From: Rhododendron vialii
Taxonomy: Eukaryota; Streptophyta; Magnoliopsida; Ericales; Ericaceae
Assembly: GCF_030253575.1 (NCBI RefSeq)
Contig: NC_080569.1
Location: 26,796,501 to 26,860,500, forward strand
Reading direction: 5' to 3'
DNA length: 64,000 bases
Below the pieces are notes generated by a model. It did no database searches. It saw only the letters and a program-made list of their open reading frames with translations, and had not been told where the DNA came from. Below, one piece after another: positions 12,096 to 24,299 of the stretch. Both the position numbers and the translations under genes were made by a program. Within the stretch, counting starts at the first letter, position 1; each line of letters opens with the position of its first letter.

Positions 12096-12409
12096 TAGGG
12101 CTGTAAACGAGCCTAGCCGAGCTTTGTTGAGCTCAAGATCGGCTCGCTTACTAAATGAGCCAAAAACATGAGCTCAAGCTCGGCTTGAACCTTAACGAGC
12201 CGAGCTTAGTTATTTAGTAAAAGAGCTTCTTTAATCGAGCCAAGCCTTCTTTAACGAGCCGAGCTTTTGTCGAACGAGCGTAGCTCCACTCAGCTTGTTT
12301 ACTAAACAAGCCAAAAACTCAAGCTCGAGCTCGAGCTCGGCTTGTTTACTAAACGAAACAAGCCAAAAACTCGAGCCGAGCGGAGCTGCTTGGTTTATCT
12401 ACAGCCCTA
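12096..12409. mobile_element. hAT-type MITE with 8-bp target duplication
   Basis: A 314-bp element with ends tagggctgta and its inverse tacagcccta, flanked on both sides by the identical octamer cttataaa (12088-12095 and 12410-12417). The interior is packed with gagccgagct/agctcggctc-type words in both orientations, the short subterminal motif repetition typical of nonautonomous hAT elements. An 8-bp duplication is diagnostic for hAT. It has no coding capacity. It lies about 350 bp beyond the PHO2 stop codon, so it could fall in or near the PHO2 3' UTR. Confidence 0.85.
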
Positions 12410-12766
12410 CTTATAAACACGACAATCCAAAGCATACACACCTAAACAGAGAATTACAAAGTACAAACACACCAATCCAATACCCGTCTTAGATTTCGAG
12501 AGTTCTACAAACCATCATATGATACAGGGTGCAAACATCGCATATATACTTGCATACATTTTTTTTTACGAGCTGATACTTTTTTTTTTTTTTTTTAATT
12601 TTTACCCTTCCTTTTCACAAACATAAGAGCATATAGCCCCAAACAAAGGGAAAACACGAAAGCAAGCATTTTACAAAACACACACTACATGATAGGCATC
12701 GCAGGACCGTCCATGCGTATATCTAGTTATATAGGGATGGGAAAACACCTCCAGATAGCACCGCAT

Positions 12767-15700
12767 TCAAATTCCGGGATCAACGTATCGGCTGCAATCA
12801 ATACCCATCCCAGAAAATGCTTCCACAAGCTTAGGGAAGAGCTTAGAAAGCATGATCTTGAACCCAGTAGAACTCCCCCGTTGATTTTCTTGCTCCCCTT
12901 TTGTGTACCCAAAATCACAGCTAACTGAAGCTCCTTCCATATATGCCTTACAAGCCAACAGAATATTTTCCCAGCGACAGGAGAAGTGTTCCTGCACGAA
13001 TTCCTCAAAATGCTGCACAGAGAAAGGAAGAAACTTTTATTAACCGGGTACAGTGTTAGCAATGACATCTGCATTAGAAAAGGGTGTTTTTGACTAATTA
13101 AAGAGGCGTTTTCAGAATACTGTATTGTGTGCGTTTCTTTCGAAGGCATTATAAAACGGAATCCACCCATTAGAATTGTTTTCATTACAAAATAATGTTG
13201 GGTCATAACAAAAAATTGAAGCCATGACAAATTTACAAAAAACAATCATGTGCAATAATTCTTGAATATACAGAAGTGATAACACACCTAGAATAGGATC
13301 AGTGCTAAGTATTTGGTACACAAAATAAATCGACCCATCAAAAAGTTTGGTTACCAATAAAACGGCAGCTAGATTTTAAGATGCGCTTTATGAAAGTTCA
13401 GGCTTCAGAGGTCAAATAAGCAATAATCATTACTACAACAATAAAGCACACCGAGTACATTATTATATACCTTGGGCGATTTGCGTAGTAGGTATAGCAT
13501 GGACTTGCAATTGCCAATAAATGCATTTTCATTGTAGCTCACTGAGTTCTTCTCTCCCTCTACTCTTCCCATTTGATTATCATATCCAGCTTCATTATAG
13601 TAAGGTTTCTCATTAAGCACGAGGGCCTGAAGGGATAGGAGAACTTGGAGAATGGTGGAGCTCCCTGGATTCCATACTTCAGTTCCAGTGCCAGTCCAAG
13701 TATTGAGGAGACTAAGACAGACTTTTCCAGACTCGTACAAATTAGGGTTGATTCGGAGACCACCAGATTTGTAGTGCACCAACTGCGAATAGGTTTAATG
13801 CCCACAGAGACATTACATAAGACACGTAATGGCGGCATGCGAATGTGGATTATGTGTCGTTACATAAAATAGCAATGGACTAGTAACTTTGACTGTGGTA
13901 ACTAGAGTGAACCCTATATTACAGGACTTGAAAAGAAAACATTTGCTTACGCGATGTAACTCATATTAAGGACGGCGGTAAGCAGGATTGATATGGACAC
14001 TGGACTCGACACCGACACTCACACATTCGTTTTCCTAAACATGAAAGACACGACATATTGGAGACACGGTTAAAGAAAGATATTTGTGTACTCGTATTAT
14101 GTATGGGATGTTTGGATAAAAGTAAATACAAGCACAGAATAAGGCTCTAGTTATAATGAAATATCATAAATGCCTTTTTCATTCCATGCTGTTCAAAAAC
14201 AAAATGAATGTCATTCCGTCTTTCAATTTTTTTTTTTTTGATCTGATTATTCAATTTGTAATTACAGTACTGCAAGTCTGCAACAGTCTTCTATCAAAAG
14301 TGTATCATCAGTCACATGTGCTATTACAATCTATCAACCATCATCTATCACACACAAAAAAGAACACTTACCTAATCTTCAACTAAAGGCTACTACACGA
14401 GTTCCCAAGTGTGTAATAAGACACTTGATTTGAGTGTCAGTATACGACTCGTGTCTGACTTCGTGCAGGACATCTGACAGATATCCATGCTTCATACGTC
14501 CAAACTTCCAACGTTTATCCTAGCATCATGTTTGTAAGTGAGAATAACAACAGTAAACTAAATTACTTACAGGTGGTACATGAGGATAGTCAGGAGGAAG
14601 GAAAATGTCAAAGAAGAAAAGTCCATCATGGTATGGAGTTCCAGGTGCACCAATAATGGCTGCCCGCAACAAATCCATCCTTTCCTCATACACACGGAGA
14701 TAAATTGTTTCTGCCAAAATTACAAAATGCGATTATGTAAACAACAAGCCCACAAACAGCTATAAGAACAGACTCCACAGAAATTGCATAGTTCAATCTT
14801 CAAAAGTTTTTGTCATTCTTTCTTGATAATCCTTTTCAAATTTGTTGCTTAGAGAGCTGAAATTTCTTCCCTTTGTACTTTATAAACGCCTAAAACACAA
14901 TTATCCAGTTCATTTAATTTGATGGCAAACCCAATATACTTCCTTGACATCTCTTAATGGCCATGAGTAGTGTTAGGAGAATTCCATAAACCTCTAACCC
15001 ACAACACTTTTGTAAAAGCATATATATCCACCACAATCTGCACGAAGGAACTGTAAAAGATTCGCCAAAAAAAAAAAAAAAACTGTTAAAGATGAACATC
15101 AGTCACCTTTGACTGGATCTGGATCTCTCCCTACTGCAATTTCTATTGAATCTATCGATTATCCTTCCCAGATTATGATACTAATAGAATACAGAACACC
15201 TTAGTTTTAGACTTATGTATGGATCATTATCATCATATGTATAATGTTATGAACAATTGGGGTACAAACAGCTTTTTCTGCATTTTCATCTCTCAAACCA
15301 ACAACAATCAATTTTATTGCAACCAAAAGGGAAGGCAGGTTGGTGAAACCGCTAATGCATTTTAGTTAAATCCAGTTTTAGATTAAATGAGATATCTCAT
15401 CGCACTAGCCATACAAAATCAGTAAATGAGAGAATGAAACATACCGGGAAGATCTTTCTCCAGAATGCTCCATTCTTCCTGAATTTTTTTCAACCATCCT
15501 CTTTTGACCTATGAAGAATAAAATAGGGTAAAATGTCACAATTTGCAAAATATGCTTTAACAGGTACAATTCAACAATTTGTAAACATAGGTTCTGTTTA
15601 ACCTGAGGTAATGCTAATCCCTTCCCAGCACCTTCAACAAACTGGTGGTCCAAGCAACCAGTTACCATATCAAACTGCTTAAATGCTTCCTGACTCTCTT

Positions 15701-16873
15701 TGACTTGCTGCTCCAAATTTCTATCGCTAAACATCAGCAAGCCCTCATTGCACAAGTTGGAAGATTCTAGCACAGCTTCTTCCTCACTGTTACACACCAA
15801 GCCATCTCCTTCTTCCAAACTGAGGTGAGATCTACCTGACGATGATGTGGAACTGAGAGAACCAAATAGACTTCCCATAATGCTAGTGAAAATCCCAATA
15901 GCAGCTCGAGGAAGGGAAGTGGTACCGGAGACCAACAAGTTCTGAGAATGTGAAAGAAAAGTTATTGTATGGTAGGTTTGGTTAAGTTACCAATTGTCCC
16001 AAAAGCTTAAACTGTTGGGAAACAAGCCCAAAAATGTATATCAAGCTATTTAACACCCTCCCTCATGTACAACCCTATCTTGCATGTGAAGATGCAAATA
16101 TCCATACATACTGCGGAAAAATGCAAACGAGAGAAACACGATACAAACAAGAAACAAATGCAAACAAAGAGGCTTGAACCCAAGACCTCTCGCAACTTGA
16201 GCTTTGCTATCATGTTAAGTTACCAATTGTGAAATGGGCCCAAAAATGTATATCAAGCTATTCAACGGTTTATCAAAAATGATCCAACTATGAGCATGTA
16301 GCCCACCTCAATAGTCCCTTGATGCTCCACTCACTTTTAGAATATGATCAGAATGTTACATAATTTGTTCTTATTTTCGGTAAATTTCCAACAACGGAGT
16401 TCGGTAAATGTAGTTCAGTCCCACAAATAAAAACGGGGTGTATTTTCTATATATGGACTAATCTGTCAATAAAGCTGCATGTAATGTTTTTGGACAATTC
16501 ACCTATAGTGAAATATTAACAAATGCAATGGATTTGTTTCATCAAAGGAGAATTTTATAGCAATAAAGAGTAACATATGTAGTCACTAAAAAATCCTGCC
16601 ACTGCTCCAAGATTTCATAAACGCCAAACTATATAAAACGCTTTGACATTCTACCGCAAATTTTCCGTGTTGAATTGAAGTATCAATGTATTCCCCTGTT
16701 TATCAGGATTTAGATCCCAGAGCTTCTCAATATTCCTAAGAATTAACCACCCCAGAGAGACAGCTCAACATACGGAGTCTTTTCACCTCCAAACAATTCC
16801 TAAATTGTTAAGCCTTCAGTCTAGAGTGCAGAGACTATCGCGAGTGTGCAAATGGGTATGTTGTGTCCGCGTG

Positions 16874-16941
<68 letters not shown>

Positions 16942-19900
16942 GGCATTCACCTTCCCCTTAGGCAAAGATTCGTTATCATGCTCAGTCATATGTTCTGTTG
17001 TTCGCTCAACATTTTCCTCATGAGGCACAGGAATAGGAAATAAAGCTTCATACTTATCCATTCGAAAGATTTCATAAGGTGCAACCTGAAATTATATTGA
17101 AGTATTGAAAAAGCAATTAAAATTTCATTGAAGAAGAGGAAACAAAAGCAAACTGTTTCACCAATACATGAAGACACAACCCATAAAGGTGGATTACATA
17201 AGCAATATAATTTGCACATTAAGGCATGAAATAAAATGCACAAGATTCTAAAAAAAATTCACAATGCTGCAGAATATAAGCAGCTAGCGAATGCCCATAC
17301 CTGAAGGCATTTAATGAAAATGATTTCTATAAATTAGCTCAAGCATGTTGCATATTATTATCCCTACAAATCTAAAGCTACACAAACAGTTTTCTCACAT
17401 TCCTAAAACAACAACAACAGAACCCATATTGTCCCCAATCATTGGGGGTATGGGCGGGGGAGGATTGGAGACGGACCTAACCTTTGGCAATATGCACAAA
17501 GTGGCTGCTCTCAGAATACCACTGAAACAGTGGCCCCCCTATACCTGCTCTCACATTCCTAAAAGAGCCTGTTAAAAACGCAAAAAATGAACTCAACACA
17601 CCAATCATGATCCCCTAGATTTATCGTGATAAGAGTTTAAATGTGTAATAGTTACTTGTTCAAGGGTATTGCAGAAAAATAAGGAGAGAGATTTCAAACC
17701 TATAGAGAAGTTTTTCTTTTTTGCTGGAAATTTTGTAGAGAAAATAGTGATTAAGGATATTAGCGAAACAATGAGGAAAGTGACAAAGTTAGATTTGGTA
17801 GAGAAAACGGTAATTGGATTATTTCACGTTTGAACATTCTCTAATTGCATGGCTACAACCTTAACAGAAAAAAAAATGATCGAATGGCTGGAGAAGTAGT
17901 TCACATTTGTCATTTTAAAAGGTCCGCTCTATTTATTAGATAAATGGTCGATCAGAAAAGGGAAGTATGTTTTGATAAAAGCAAAACGTACTTTTAGCAT
18001 AGAATAATGTGGGATTGGAGAGAAAAGAAAAAATATATGTTTTTCTTCTTTAACAGAAAAGACAACATTCAAAAGGGGATACATTGCCTATGAAACTAAG
18101 AGAGAGGTAGATTTATTGAGGAAATATTCTTTGTCTCTATTAAAAAAGGAATTGATCAACTGGCTATAGCCTTAAAGTCAGAATATGATTGGCTGGCTGC
18201 AGAGATTGTTCTGCTTGTATGACAAGACATTTTGCAAAAAAACCACTCTGTTGTATTATATAGACGAATCTGGTGTTAACAGCAATAATTTTGGTTAAAT
18301 ACTTCAGGTTTCTTTCCTAGCACACCACCCAGCTTTATAAAGAATCATAACGGCTAAAACAGCTAACTACTCATTATTGTTTTGCCCTAAACAAGGACGC
18401 GGTTGTTGACTTATCAAAAAGGACTCAAATGTTTGTCCTTTTCAAATGGATAAACCCTCCACATGGATATCAATGACTGGTTAAGAATGTTCTGTAAACA
18501 ATAGAATAAAAGTTTTTGCAGGGCCAGTGCGCAAACGAATTGGGGATTATCTTAGTATCAATACCATGACTGATGATGTTCAGAGATTTGAAAAGGGGGG
18601 GAAAACCTTTCCACCATACTTACTATTCATCTCAAATCATCAGTCCAGTGGTCCATGGTTCATATCCACAAGCTCTAATCCTCTGTATGAAAAAACAGAA
18701 AGGCTCAATTATGCAACTTCACAGAGTTGAGCTAACAAACACCTACTAAGAGACCCCAAAGGCAGTTGGGTAAAAATAGTTTATCATGGGAACGAGAAAA
18801 AAAAGCAATTTTACCAATATATCACATTTTACATTTGAAAATTGGAATTACAAAGACCTCACTTAGGTATACCAAATCACGTGCTGTATCTCGTCTAGGC
18901 ATTCCGTTTTTACGAAGGCATTACGCATCTCTTAGATCCTCTTTGCAACAGAACACAAAATCACAAATCCCAACCCTAGCATAATAGTCAATTGAATCAA
19001 CACAACAAAAAATAAGAACCTACCTTCGTTGTATGACCATTTGCCCATTTCACCTCCACATTTCCCTCTTCAACGCCCATAACAATTCCAATACAGGATA
19101 AGGAACAATTGTTCGAGAAAACGGTTGGTTCATCTCCCCCAATCTGACCATCAATTTGATCAACTAACTTGTTCTTTTCCAATCGAAACACAACATCACC
19201 AAGATAATAGGAATAGTCTGGGTGCTCCATTAGTTCATATGCACTCACAGTTTCCTCCATTTCCTCTCCCCCCAATTCAATTGCTGGATTGACAACAGGA
19301 ATATTCCACTTCACTCCCACAGTTCGTTCGTTTGCATCGAAGCATCTCACAAAACCCCATCTTCGACCACTAGAAAATTCTGGATCATCAGATATACCCT
19401 TTTCCATCACAAACTGATCAGGCCAAAAATCATGAGCATCAACAGCTTTTATTGGAAATAAAGAATGTGAGTCTAATCCCACTGAACGGGTGCCATCCTG
19501 CCACAGAACATCAACTTTGGTCTTTATCTTCACAATGACAAAGATTTCCCCAAAGTTTGGGCTAGTCCTTCCCTGAAATATTTCTTCAGCCTGCTTTAAC
19601 CTGTTTGTGAGATCACAAGAAGACCCATCCAGATAAATTCTCTCCATATCACCTTGGCAATCAGCAGCCGGAAATATACACCAATCACCTAGCTGCCAAT
19701 TTGCATGAGAGAGAAATGACAACAAGTTCAGGTCTTTAGAATCCTGCAAACATGGCGGAGCAGGGCCCCTTTCACAACCAACCATAGCACAAGCAAGCCA
19801 ATCAACATATACCAAACCAGCTTCCAAAGAAAAAACAGTTCCTTCATCTCGTTTCTCCTTCCCTGTGCCGCATAACCACCTAGCCGATCTAGAAACAGTA

Positions 19901-20418
19901 GAGAGCTCGATTCGCACCCTCTGTCCTGGATAATAAGGATATTGCGAATCCTCTAGAAGGTCGGGTCGAAGAGGTAAGAGCTTTTCGGGACCCATTGTGG
20001 TGAACTCAGACTTTGTGCCATCATCAAACAAAATGGTGACACAGTCAACTATTTTGTCCACTTTTCCAAGCCATGGCCCCAGCACAACATAATCACCCAC
20101 AGAAATGGTACGGATCTTTTGAATTTTGCTCGAACTGACATCTTTTATTTTTTGGCCCTGGAGATCTTCCAAATCCACAAACATATCAACATTCACCACT
20201 CTGCCCACCTGTCCAGAAGGGTCTGTAGAGGGACAAACAACATCGCCATATGTGAATTCGGTCTCAAATGAGAGGAAATCATCAATTTTTCCAATGGTTT
20301 CCTCGAGGCTTGTCAGAATGTTACATGCTTGTCCACCATACAAAGTTTCAATTTCATCATCTTGCTCCATACTGCTGTTACTCACACTGGAACAGTCAGA
20401 CTCACTGAATAAATCCAT
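12767..20418 (-). CDS. PHO2: PHO2-type ubiquitin-conjugating enzyme E2 24 (UBE2O-like E2/E3)
   Basis: Coding exons, in transcript order: 20418-19024, 17085-16951, 15941-15603, 15508-15445, 14710-14571, 13782-13471 and 13012-12767 (TGA). All junctions are GT/AG and the phases agree, giving 876 residues (Arabidopsis PHO2 is about 907). The large N-terminal part (residues 1 to about 620) has the FTYGDVV / GDYVVLGPWLGKVD / GQRVRIELSTVSRSARWL blocks of plant UBC23/24 proteins. The UBC domain starts near residue 625 (VKRGWLKKIQEEW), continues through PYHDGLFFFDIFLPPDYP, and has its catalytic cysteine at about 713 in GKVCLSLLNTW. PHO2 acts on endomembranes and marks PHO1 and PHT1 phosphate transporters for degradation; miR399 represses it under phosphate starvation. 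The miR399-site array in the leader separates it from the paralogue UBC23. A 25-base leader segment, 20419-20443, precedes the ATG after a splice acceptor (attgcag). Confidence 0.93.
16877..16938 (+). repeat. GA dinucleotide microsatellite, about 31 units
   Basis: Uninterrupted (GA)n tract of about 62 bp inside PHO2 intron 2. On the PHO2 transcript it reads (CU)n and begins 12 nucleotides after the exon 2 splice donor (exon ends at 16951). Such a perfect tract is expected to vary in length between individuals. Confidence 0.95.
17390..17560. repeat. Possible SINE-type fragment in PHO2 intron
   Basis: The stretch acaacaacaaca followed by ccatattgtccccaatcattggggg resembles the common plant dispersed-repeat string (tcccaatcattggggtcggc). 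A second piece of the same string, inverted, is at about 20858-20890 (gccgaccccaagtgattggg). The boundaries cannot be set, and the class (SINE or other retroelement) is a guess. The rest of the 1.94-kb intron (17086-19023) shows nothing recognisable. Confidence 0.35.
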
Positions 20419-20684
20419 TATATTGTTGCCTATCGGTATGTGTCTGCAATTAAGGTAACAACATCAATCGACTACCAACTATATGCAGAACACTCTAAAA
20501 AGAGTAGAGGCATTGGTTCCTTAAAGAAGGCATTCAACTCGAAATATTTCATCACATGTGTCAGAGTAACAGTACAAGGATCAGACCTTTTGTGGGTTCA
20601 AGAGCTTTCCTTTCTTGTAAAAACTCAGTCCTTGTTCATTTTCTGTTTCACAATCTGCTTTTTGAAAACACTAACACTAATCTC

Positions 20685-20836
20685 GTTTGGATTTGTTTTT
20701 GACAAAACATGATCTTCGATTTCAAAACATATACTTGGGTGTTTTCGTAAAAGTAGGTTCCCAAATATTTTTATGAAAACACCCAAGTAAATGTTTTGTT
20801 CTCGAAGATCATGTTTTGTCAAAAACAAATCCAAAC
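20685..20836. mobile_element. Foldback (hairpin) MITE in the PHO2 leader intron
   Basis: Two arms of about 68 bp, 20685-20753 and 20769-20836, are near-perfect inverted copies (gtttggatttgtttttgac and gtcaaaaacaaatccaaac at the ends) separated by about 15 bp. It lies inside the proposed 938-nt leader intron (20444-21381) of PHO2, so it would be transcribed as a long hairpin. No clear target duplication was found, so the family is unassigned. Confidence 0.75.
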
Positions 20837-21381
20837 AAAAAGTACGTTCCCAAATATTTGCCGACCCCAAGTGATTGGGACGTAAGGCTCGGTTTGGTTT
20901 GGTTAGGTTCCCAAATATTTGGAGATGAGTTTTAATTCCATTAACCACGGAAGCTTTCTTAAAAATGTTCTGCTAAACTAATTTAGAAATGACCAATAAA
21001 AAAATCAGCGATTTCCTAGAAATATCTAAAGTGCCAAAATATTAACTTGGACGTAGACGTAGTACCTGGATACAGGTAGAGTCAAACATGTTGGTAAAAG
21101 AGACAAGGATGCATGTACATGTAGATATCTAAAGAGACAAGGATGTAGATACCTGGATACAGGTAGAGTCAAACATGTTGGCATAAGCAGCATTCAAAAT
21201 TTCAGTGCGATAGATACTATGCATAATAGTATGAGACATCATCAAACTCTACCATATTAAGCTTCATTTAAACTTTAACTTTGAGCTACGAATGGTCAAT
21301 GTTTTGTAATATTTCTATTTTATGACAGAAACCAAATAAAGAACTGCTGGAAAGCAAAATCTTGAGCATACCAAATGTTAC

Positions 21382-22500
21382 CTTGAGATGAGGGTATCAC
21401 AATAAGAATCTGCAAGTTGGATACCAAACGGTGAACCGGTATCCACCTTAAATCTTCAGAAGTTAATATATACTTTTTGATCAATCTGATCTTCCGATGC
21501 AGAGATCTAGATAGTATCTCCAAAAAGTTGGAGATATGCCAAAGGAGATTTGCCCAAATGGAGCTACAGGTTGCCAAAGGAGATTTGCCCAAATAGAGCT
21601 ACAGGTTGTCTACAGAAGACTCCCCGAATTGCCAAAGGAGATTTGCCCAAATAGAGCTACAGGGTGCCCACGGAAGACTCCCCAAATTGCCAAAGGAGAT
21701 TTGCCCAAATATAGCTGCAGGGTGTCCACGGAAGACTCCCCAAATTGCCAAAGGAGATTTGCCCAAATAGAGCTGCAGGGTGTCCACGGAAGACTCCCCA
21801 AATTGCCAAAGGAGATTTGCCCAAATAGAGCTGCAGGGTGTCCACGGAAGACTCCCCAAATTGCCAAAGGAGATTTGCCCAAATAGAGCTGCAGGATGTC
21901 CACAGAAGACTCCCTGAATTGCCAAAGGAGATTGCCCAAAAAATGGACTGCAGTTCCCACTAGAAAGGAACTGCAAAAGGAGATTTTTGTGACAGCAGAA
22001 TTCTAGTTCTTGACAAGTTATGACTGCCAGATGAAATTTTCCAGACACGCTGCAGTGACAATCCAAAATTCCCTGACAAGGTCTTCTCAATAGCCGAATA
22101 GGAGACTTATGTAAGCCGATTAGTGAAAATCTTCCAACACCAGCTAAATACACCTCCAGTATATCTGTGGAAACAGCACTGCCCAAGAAGAGAAAACTCG
22201 TCAGTTTTGCCAAAGGAGATTTGCCCAAAAGAGCTGGATGAACAAGTATTGATGCAGATTTTGCTAAATTGACCGAATTTCAGAGGCCACTTCCAGCACC
22301 AGATAAATATACCCCTAGTATAACGTGGAAACAGCACTGCCCAACAAGAGAAAACCCTCAGTTTTGCCAAAGGAGATTTTCCCTGAATGAAGCCAATGTT
22401 TCACTCAGCTTTGTGTATTGCCGAAGGACATAGATTTGCGTGACGTAAAAAAACGCCAACAATCAAGTTCAAGCCATCCAAGAGAAACACCAAACTAAAC
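21382..22500 (-). promoter_or_regulatory. PHO2 5' leader exon carrying miR399 target sites (approximate 5' limit)
   Basis: On the minus strand this block ends at 21382 with a good donor (catctcaag|gtaac), which pairs with the acceptor just before the PHO2 ATG. It contains at least ten sites complementary to miR399. The plus strand reads tgccaaaggagatttgccc, identical to miR399 positions 1-19, so the PHO2 transcript carries the complement. Exact sites start at 21537, 21572, 21630, 21688, 21746, 21804, 21862 and 22208. The site at 21920 has lost one T, and 22365 differs by one base (g to t). Decayed copies are near 21972 and 22422. From 21572 to 21920 the sites recur every 58 bp. Known PHO2 leaders carry several such sites (five in Arabidopsis). 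The 5' end of this exon is not determined. Confidence 0.92.
21572..21977 (-). repeat. 58-bp tandem repeat, seven units, each with one miR399 site
   Basis: Seven consecutive units of exactly 58 bp, each consisting of the miR399-complementary segment plus a spacer (aatagagctgcagggtgtcc followed by acggaagactcccc). The central units are nearly identical, showing recent unit-by-unit expansion. The last unit carries a one-base deletion in the miRNA site. A separate 157-bp duplication gives the sites at 22208 and 22365, both preceded by a ggaaacagcactgccca segment. Confidence 0.95.
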
Positions 22501-23215
22501 AACTTTTTTTTGCAGCTTGACCATGGAAAGTTGGGCTTGTCAAAACTTCTTCTATTCTCGAAAATTCAATCAAGCTGTTGTATCCTCTTCGAAATCAGAA
22601 TGTAATCTGTGTAAAACCACCATTCAAAAATGCAGAAATTAACTTGGAGTGAAGAATGGAAGGAAAAAAATGAAGAGAAAGATCAAGTACAGCACTGCAG
22701 TTTCCATAATGCAAAACCATCCCTTGCTCCTAACAAGAACAAGGATTTTTTTAACACAAAGGTATGAAAAGTGAGTACACAAGCGTATGAATAAGAAAAT
22801 AGAAGGTGGATTTGGGACATATAAATGAACTGATGCTTCTATACACTATTATAAGTTTCTAAGTATCAAACGAATATAATCAAATAGATCATTCTGGAAT
22901 ATTGGGTGGGTATTATGGCGCTTCCCTCACACCCATTCATAAAACTAACCAAAGATGAGACCAGAATTTTCATGAATCAACAGCAAGACATATCACACAA
23001 ATTCAACACACCCCCTCCGACACTCAAATTCAAACTATTTTATGGTTACTAAATGTCCATCACGCAACAAGGCCACCCAGCAAAACTACAACCAGTTTAA
23101 GCCGCCACACACACACACACACCAATAAAAAAACACATACCATTACAGAACCTAGCAGTAATAAAGCAGCAGTAAAAACACAACAATCACACCCATGACC
23201 CACCTCATTCCAAAT
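22501..23215. other. Probable PHO2 upstream leader/intron DNA
   Basis: No protein-coding signal. It is probably a further leader intron or upstream leader of PHO2 on the minus strand. A short CA run lies near 23107-23121. No splice sites were assigned. Confidence 0.3.
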
Positions 23216-23531
23216 TAGGGGCAGCTCCAGAATTTTAGCTCAGTGGTGACATAAACGTGAAGAACAATTTTGTATAGCTCTATCTAAAATACATACTTAT
23301 AGTTAATTGAAAATTTGCTAGGCCTAGTTTATTTTGTTTTGTTGAGCTATATTATCTGCTCTATCACAAATTTAAGTGAATTATCAATTACTTTGGCAAT
23401 TCATGAATGATTCAGTGCTGAGAATAATAAAGAAAAACTAAATTATATGTAAAAAATACAAAATTTTAGTGCATTCTTTGAACTCAAAGGATTCAATTGA
23501 ACTCCTTGGGATTATAATGGAGCCGCCCCTG
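23216..23531. mobile_element. hAT-type MITE (316 bp)
   Basis: Ends taggggcagctcca and (inverted) caggggcggctcca form terminal inverted repeats. The octamer ttccaaat is present on both sides (23208-23215 and 23532-23539). The CAGGGGC-type end and 8-bp duplication indicate a nonautonomous hAT element. The interior is AT-rich and noncoding. Confidence 0.8.
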
Positions 23532-23744
23532 TTCCAAATTCAATTAAACTTCTAGCATAGACATTCAAAAATCACGCAAAGCTGCAGGTTAACAAAGTTC
23601 TTGTTTTTGCTCGAAGAGCTCAGATCTAGCTCTAATGTCATTCGTTACTCTGTCAATAGTCTTCTCGGTTCTTGAAGCTTTCAGTTGAAAATTCATATAA
23701 TTTCTTTTTTTCCCCATTTTAACATGGTATCTATCGGGTACTAA

Positions 23745-23944
23745 AGGGGTTGCCCTAGTGGTTAAGGCTTGGAACTTTAGGGATTTGCTCCCTCCTAAGG
23801 TCTCAAGTTCGTCAACTCTTTCAAGCCAGTCCATATAGAGTATTGCTCCGGCTCCCCGCTAGTGGACAATGGGATTGGGTATTGAGGGATTCGTCGAGGT
23901 GCGTGTAAGTTACCTCAACAAACTGAGTCATCAAAAAACAAAGA
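23745..23944 (+). mobile_element. tRNA-derived SINE copy
   Basis: Begins with an A-box-like segment (agtggttaaggcttgg), has a B-box-like ggtctcaagttcgtc, a body with ttgctccggct, tcgaggtgcgtgtaagttac and a-c-tgagtcatc, and ends in an A-rich tail (aaaaaacaaag). Related copies are at about 45245-45470 and 45740-45962, with a fragment at 41083-41215. The family is dispersed and all copies lie in the same orientation. The class is inferred from the box A/B-like head and A tail. Confidence 0.65.
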
Positions 23945-24299
23945 AGGTACGAAAAGGCCTTCAATTTTAATGTATACTTACTGAATCATGTTTCTGGTCA
24001 CCCACAAATCTAACTCCAAGAACCACTAGTGTGACAATAGACAGGTGCCAGTATTTCAATTCCAAGGGAAGTTCACACGCAGCAGAGCTAGAACTAGAAC
24101 TAGAAAGTCATGGTTAAATTAAGCCTCCTAAACTATACATGGTTTTTGAGAATTCTAAGAAGTGAATATTTAACAGTGAATGAACCTTGTGAATGAACAA
24201 GTAAACAAAAGAACATAAGAAGTGTAGAGCAAAGAACATAACCATCTACTTGAAAAAAACACAGAAATGGACTGTAAGCTGATCAAAGGAACCAAACCC

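Noticed and set aside
16805-17061. Arg/Glu and Ser/Leu repeat frames.
   Set aside because: Translation of the GA/CT microsatellite; the only coding part here is PHO2 exon 2 (16951-17085).
21599-22228. A 209-codon open frame on the minus strand across the miR399 array, and similar frames in the other two phases.
   Set aside because: There is no ATG at the start, and all three phases are open simply because the 58-bp unit lacks stops; it is repeat sequence in a leader, not a protein.
21537-22385. A cluster of MIR399 precursors on the plus strand.
   Set aside because: The plus strand does match mature miR399, but there are no opposing star arms that would form hairpins, and the orientation relative to PHO2 is exactly that of its known target sites.
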